From positions 6,696,001-6,760,000 of the forward strand of contig JBANDB010000003.1 of assembly GCA_037576215.1 (NCBI GenBank): a stretch of 64,000 nt of DNA. The letters are read 5' to 3'. Below the pieces are notes generated by a model. It was not told where the DNA came from, did not search any database, and worked only from the letters and a program-made list of their open reading frames with translations. Position numbers and translations under genes: made by a program. This DNA comes from Armillaria gallica (lineage: Eukaryota > Basidiomycota > Agaricomycetes > Agaricales > Physalacriaceae). Position 1 is the stretch's first letter. Every line of letters begins with the position of its first letter. Below, piece after piece: positions 59,850 through 64,000 of the stretch.

Positions 59850-60107
59850 TGTAGTAGTCAAGAGTCATAAATCCTGATGACACGGGGAGTTAGTTACACA
59901 TAAATCGAATTTAAAGCATTATCTGTTGAATTTTCAGAAAAAAAGACGGCAAGAGAAGCACTTCCAATTTCTTGTTTGTGGATCTCTTAGAAGATACAAA
60001 TGGTGAAGGCCAAGAGCTATAGATATCGAAATGAATACACTTCTTTCCTATGAAGCGTTGAATGCCAAAGGTAACAGTAGTTGTGTAGTGTGAGACCGTA
60101 GATAATG

Positions 60108-62700
60108 TCAATCACTTGTATCAAGTGAGACTGAGGGAGTAGCGTTGCCGTCTAAGGCTCTGCTTCGCTTCGATTGGGATTTCTTCTTCTCTATGTGGCC
60201 CCATTTCCGTGATCCTGCGCGTTCGGCATTGCGAATCATTTCCATATTGTCACACCAGTCAATGTCGGGTTTAGGGGTTCCTTGATCTCCTCGGCGAAGT
60301 CCCTCAAGGTATTATAAAACCAAGAGGGGTTTTCCAACTGCGTGAGGCTCTCTTTTTGCATAGCACGTTGAAGAGCAATGCCTTTGGGAGACTTGAAACG
60401 GTTGTCGATGATGTTCACATAGCGGGCAGCAAATATGTCACACAATGTAGCCAAACAGTCCTCCAGCCCAGGGACCTTCAGTCCTATACCACTGCTGAAT
60501 GTGTTTGCAATCAAAGCGTTTCGTTTGGCCCCGCCCCCTACATTGCGTTGTCCGTTATCAACAACGTATGCATCAAAAATCTCCAATGTCGCCTTCAGAT
60601 GTCCGGCGGACAAGGAATGTGGAAGGTGACGCAGGGCGACCCAGACGAGAGCGTAGAGCGCCGATTCCCGATCGTCGACGAAGGTGTGTTTAACGGTCGG
60701 ATTTTCGAGTAGGTATGCGGAAACAAATTGCCAGGTACCCTGTATATGAATCAGTCACCGTAGAGATGCATTTACAACGACTATGCATACCGTGCGAGAA
60801 ATACGGGAGGAATCACGAAATTGGCTGACAAGAACACAGTGGTCCCAATCGATTAATATCCTGTCTGTTCTCCCGGTCTAAAGTCATCATGATATTCCGA
60901 GCGCTAATATCTCGGTGGAGAATCCCTGCGAGCTCATAGGCTTTTTGGTGGGCTGTTAACCGTGGATCCACATACCTTCCATGGCATCGGCAACACATGA
61001 AACGAGCTGCTTCGCAGTTTCAAATGATTCCAATGGGCGGCCTTTAGTAATAAGGACAACGAGGTGACCAATAAGATGTCGAATCCTGTGGTGGGCGCGT
61101 GCCCAAGCCTTCGACGCGTAGAAATGACCGATAGTCTCGAGACCATTGTCACCACCAAGTTCCATCTGAGCAACATGGGGAATCTTGTGTTTCGCGAGGA
61201 GATGATAGACTTCGGACTCTCGTATAGTGTGAGGCGCGTCTTCCCTCCAGTAGTCTTTGTAAGATAAAAAAATGTCTCTTCTTCGAGCTCACAGAAGGCC
61301 ATGCCGTGGCGGGTCGCTCTTCCGAAAAGGAGAATATCCACCCTGATGCCAGCGGGGAGCTCCAACGATGAAAACTCGTCTTTTATCTCCTGATCTGACG
61401 GTCAATCGCAAAAGGGCCAGCTGAGTGATGCTCATCTGCTTCCTAACAGAGACCAACGCTTCACCTCGCCAGCATTCTGGTGCATAATCCCTGGACGCAC
61501 GTCTCGCCCTCCGACCTTAGCCATCGTAGGGATAGATACTCTAGGATCGCGACCTCGTTGTGCAAGGGTGAGCTGGGCGAAACGTTTGTAGAATCGGGAC
61601 AGAATGAGTGGGTGTTCAGCATAGTTGAACCGACGGTTGACGATTACTGAGGAACGGACCCACCGAAGTAGTCGCGCGTAGGAGCCGAAGATGACGACTG
61701 TGAAAAGATGAGTCCGGAATTGCAGGGTCATCGTTGCCCCAGCGTAAGCACAGATCTGACCGCAGGTGCGTTGCCCACAAAAGGTGCTGTTGTCAAAAGG
61801 GTAGTCCTCATCAGGCGAGGGTTCAATGTCGTCGGTGCGTTCTTCCTCCTCAGTTGGCTCCCCAGTCATGCCTTCCTTGAGATCTTCGTCCTTGGCTACG
61901 TCAAGTTCTGCAAGCTCTTCCGTTGAATAGTCTTCTTCGCATTCCTCGTCTGGAGCACCATTTCCCTCGTCGTCCACTTTACCAGCCGAGGGATCATCGC
62001 CCGCGTATTGTTCGATGTCCTCGTAATCGTCCTCTTCGCCGTCCGATGCGGCATCTCCGTCGCAGTAAGGATCATCCGACACATTGGGCTTCATTTCGGT
62101 GTGAGTTTCTACGTTCGCAAAATCAAGTTTGCGCGCGTCGGTGCGCCTGATAGTCGGCTTACTGACATCGACGGCATTAAGGTCAACAGAGAGCGAATCA
62201 CAGAACTTATCCGGGGTGGCATGGCTGTCGTTCCATTGAAGAACACAATGAGCATATTTAGAGCGTTTTTCTCCAGGATTGAGATCAAAGGGCCAGCCGG
62301 AGAAAGCCTTGAGCTGTAGCAAATATTAAACATCGGTCAAGAGAGGTAGGTGAAGATCATACAAATAATTCGTAGGTTTGGACTTCGGAAGCCGTAGCCA
62401 CATCAGTCGAATTCTTGAGCCGTTCTGCACTAGGCTGGAGATTTCGAAATTTCTCCGGAGTGGTGTCATTCCATGGTAAGAAATCGTTCATGAAGTCGCG
62501 AGCTGGCATGGGGCCCTGGGCCATGCCACGAGTCTCTTCAGCGAGTTCAATACGCCAGTCCATCATCGCGTGGTCTTTGGCAGAAAATGGTCCGTGACCA
62601 GCGGCTTTCTTTTTAATCAGAGTGTGTGCAACTGGCCGGGGGACGTCGGCGTTGGGAGCAACGACAGGTTGGTTGGGCTCGTTCGAGTCGGTTATCGGCC
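60108..62700 (-). pseudogene. FunK1-type fungal protein kinase, near full length with several frameshifts
   Basis: Long FunK1 gene on the minus strand. The N-terminal part (about 62680-62357) has MMDWRIELAEETRGMAQGP. After an intron (GTATGATC...CTACAG) it continues LKAFSGWPFDLNPGEKRSKY and an acidic Asp/Glu-rich linker. The FunK1 core follows: QICAYAGATMTLQFRTHLFT, GSYARLLRWVRSSVIVNRRF and NYAEHPLILSRFYKRFAQLT. The kinase part has MELGGDNGLETIGHFYASKA and ILHRDISARNIMMTLD. Breaks: a shift near 61325 (SPF to GRATRHGMAF), a 4-base insertion near 61260 after TFFY, a 2-base loss at the IDWD (DFG-equivalent) motif near 60865, and a 1-base loss near 60270. It ends near 60108 (TPSVSLDTSD). No clear start ATG was found; the upstream frame overlaps the RING gene. 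It is probably inactive. Confidence 0.78.
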
Positions 62701-62741
62701 CGATCGATCGGCTGGCATTTTCCTTTACAATTATCACCACT

Positions 62742-63453
62742 ATGGATGCCCTTCCTACACCAACGACCTCCAGGACGATGCTACCACGCACGAGAGCAGT
62801 ATCTTTGGTGGAAAGCTCACAGTCCCGCTCTCGTGCGAGCTCCAGGTCTGCGCCACCAATACCGTCTGTGTCGCCCGAGCCAGAACAAGCGCATGCGCCT
62901 GCAAAACGACAGCCTACAAAGAGAAGGAGGAAGGATGCATCAAATACGACTCCACGGAAACGACGACGAAAGGAGACAGTGAAAGAGGAGGATACTGAAA
63001 CTCGGCCTAGCGGTGTCGTCGTCGAGGAACTCTCCACTGGTCCTCTTGTATCCCCGGACGCCGACCAGGAATCTGTCGCAGGACCGTCAGAGATCATTCC
63101 TGCTGAAACAACAGCTGAAGAAAAGCATGAACCGGAACCGGAACCATTGTCTTCCTACAACTGTCCAATATGCTTCACTCCACCCACGAACGCGACGCTC
63201 ACCCCGTGCGGTCATATATGTTGTGGGTCGTGTCTTTTCACTGCTGTGAAGGTTGCCAAGCGAAGAGCCGGTCTAATGGCGGGCGGGGGAGAGTTATTAG
63301 CCAAGTAAGATTGGTGTTTCGTATATTTTTGATCATCAGTGAATTGAGCCATTGAGCAGGTGTCCCGTGTGTCGGGCTACAATCCCTGGATGGGATGGGA
63401 GAGGAGGTGGCGTTATCGGACTGAAGGCTCGCACCCTGTTCAGTGTTGAGTGA
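62742..63453 (+). CDS. RING-finger (C3HC4) protein, probable E3 ubiquitin ligase
   Basis: Exons 62742-63304 and 63360-63453, a 55-nt GT-AG intron, 218 aa. The N-terminal ~140 residues are disordered, with a Lys/Arg cluster (RQPTKRRRKDASNTTPRKRR) likely to be a nuclear localisation signal, and an acidic EPEPEPL. The RING follows: NCPICFTPPTNATLTPCGHI, then CCGSCLFTAVKVAKRR, and, across the intron, KCPVCRATIPGW. This gives the full C-x2-C, C-x-H-x2-C-x2-C, C-x2-C zinc ligand set. The layout of basic disordered N-terminus plus C-terminal RING resembles SLX8/RNF4-type SUMO-targeted ligases, but that is inference. The start ATG lies about 40 bases from the FunK1 N-terminal reading on the opposite strand (head to head). 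Confidence 0.87.
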
Positions 63454-63806
63454 TGTATTCCATCATTACAATACTCATGGTGCTACCCATCACACCAATG
63501 TATAGACGGTGTGTGGTGTGGTGTGTGGACGGTCTTCTAGTAAAATTTCTGCTCCTTTTTTTCCGGCCCTGATTGACCTATCTCCCAGCGATATCAGACC
63601 TTGATTAATGAAATAGCTTCAAAGTTAGAACGAATAACGCTTTATCAGTTTGGGCCCATGCTGGGAGCTGTTGAAAATGCGTTGATTTTGAAAACACACG
63701 CCCATATGTCTGTATCTCACCTCAGGATTCCTTGCATCATTCCATCAGCCGACAAGTGATAGTTGCCACTGAAGGACACGGCATAGCAGTATAAAAGCAT
63801 TATACT
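63454..63806. other. Intergenic, promoter of the last gene
   Basis: No coding sequence. A GTGTG-rich run lies near 63510-63530 and a TATA-like TATAAAAG near 63791-63798, just before the next gene. Confidence 0.5.
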
Positions 63807-64000
63807 ATGCTCAAGATGTTCGTCAACATGAAGGCCCTCGCTCCGGATCTAGCAGCTCTTGTGGGCCTCTGGTGCGCAACCGTTTTGTATGGTACGATGC
63901 TTGAAGTAGTTTTCTTATACCCATTCTCACTAGCTTGAACACCTAGGAGTCAAGTATGTGGTTTTATGATTGTCGCTACCTCTCTCATTATGCCATTACC
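63807..64000 (+). CDS. N-terminus of a probable multi-pass membrane protein, cut by window end
   Basis: The first exon, 63807-63891, reads MLKMFVNMKALAPDLAALVG then LWCATVLYG, one hydrophobic helix ending at a GTACGA donor. The next exon appears to be only 7 nt (63947-63953, after CCTAG and before GTATGTGG), giving LYGV. The layout of a short acidic/hydrophobic start and a first helix ending LYG at an intron resembles the agaricomycete DUF6533/DUF6534 seven-helix proteins. Too little is present to confirm. Later ATGs at 63816 and 63828 are alternative starts. Confidence 0.45.

Larger units (their letters stand above)
51375..61310 (-). repeat. Right arm of the large inverted segmental duplication
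   Basis: Reverse-complement partner of 13030-23410, about 9.9 kb. The length difference is mostly the 1.1-kb segment present only on the left. At the outer edge FunK1 continues past the duplicated part into its N-terminal half (to about 62.7 kb). The copied segment therefore seems to have come from this locus, with the left arm as the derived, truncated copy. Confidence 0.92.

Overview
The window looks like nuclear DNA of a mushroom-forming basidiomycete (Agaricomycetes). Genes are split by many 45-60 nt GT-AG introns, and the gene content is typical of that group: FunK1 fungal kinases, F-box proteins with degenerate LRR tails, a Dicer, microsomal P450s and a secreted GH35 beta-galactosidase. 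I see no rRNA, convincing tRNA, CRISPR or bacterial-type operon. All gene models were built by reading exons and splice sites by eye.

Layout. 0-12.4 kb holds a DUF4139 protein cut by the window edge (minus), a 445-bp Mutator-like MITE with a perfect 9-bp target duplication, the RNase P/MRP subunit POP5, a PhyH-type dioxygenase with a missing splice acceptor, an F-box protein and a TPR protein. 13.0-23.4 kb and 51.35-61.3 kb are two arms of a large inverted duplication. Each arm carries, from outside inward, a decayed FunK1 kinase, about 4 kb of degenerate shared DNA and a complete Dicer-like gene. The two Dicers point at each other across a 28-kb single-copy spacer. The spacer holds an F-box gene, a small conserved protein, a class III aminotransferase, a cytochrome P450, a metallo-beta-lactamase-fold gene with a frameshift, a Ser/Pro-rich protein, an isoprenylcysteine methyltransferase, about 6 kb of gene-poor DNA and a GH35 beta-galactosidase. 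61.3-64 kb holds the N-terminal part of the right FunK1, a head-to-head RING-finger gene and the start of a probable membrane-protein gene.

The main feature is the pair of Dicer-like genes (1484 and 1487 codons, six exons each, same intron positions). Both stay fully open with all helicase and RNase III motifs, while the FunK1 genes copied with them have collected frameshifts and, on the left, a 5' truncation. That contrast suggests both Dicers are kept by selection. The inner breakpoint lies in the last codons of Dicer, so the copies have different C-terminal tails and 3' flanks. A roughly 1.1-kb segment upstream of the left Dicer, absent on the right, carries a TATA box and a pyrimidine tract, so the copies may be expressed differently. 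The inverted arrangement can itself produce double-stranded RNA, the substrate of the enzymes it encodes. The other genes look like ordinary housekeeping and secondary-metabolism or cell-wall functions.
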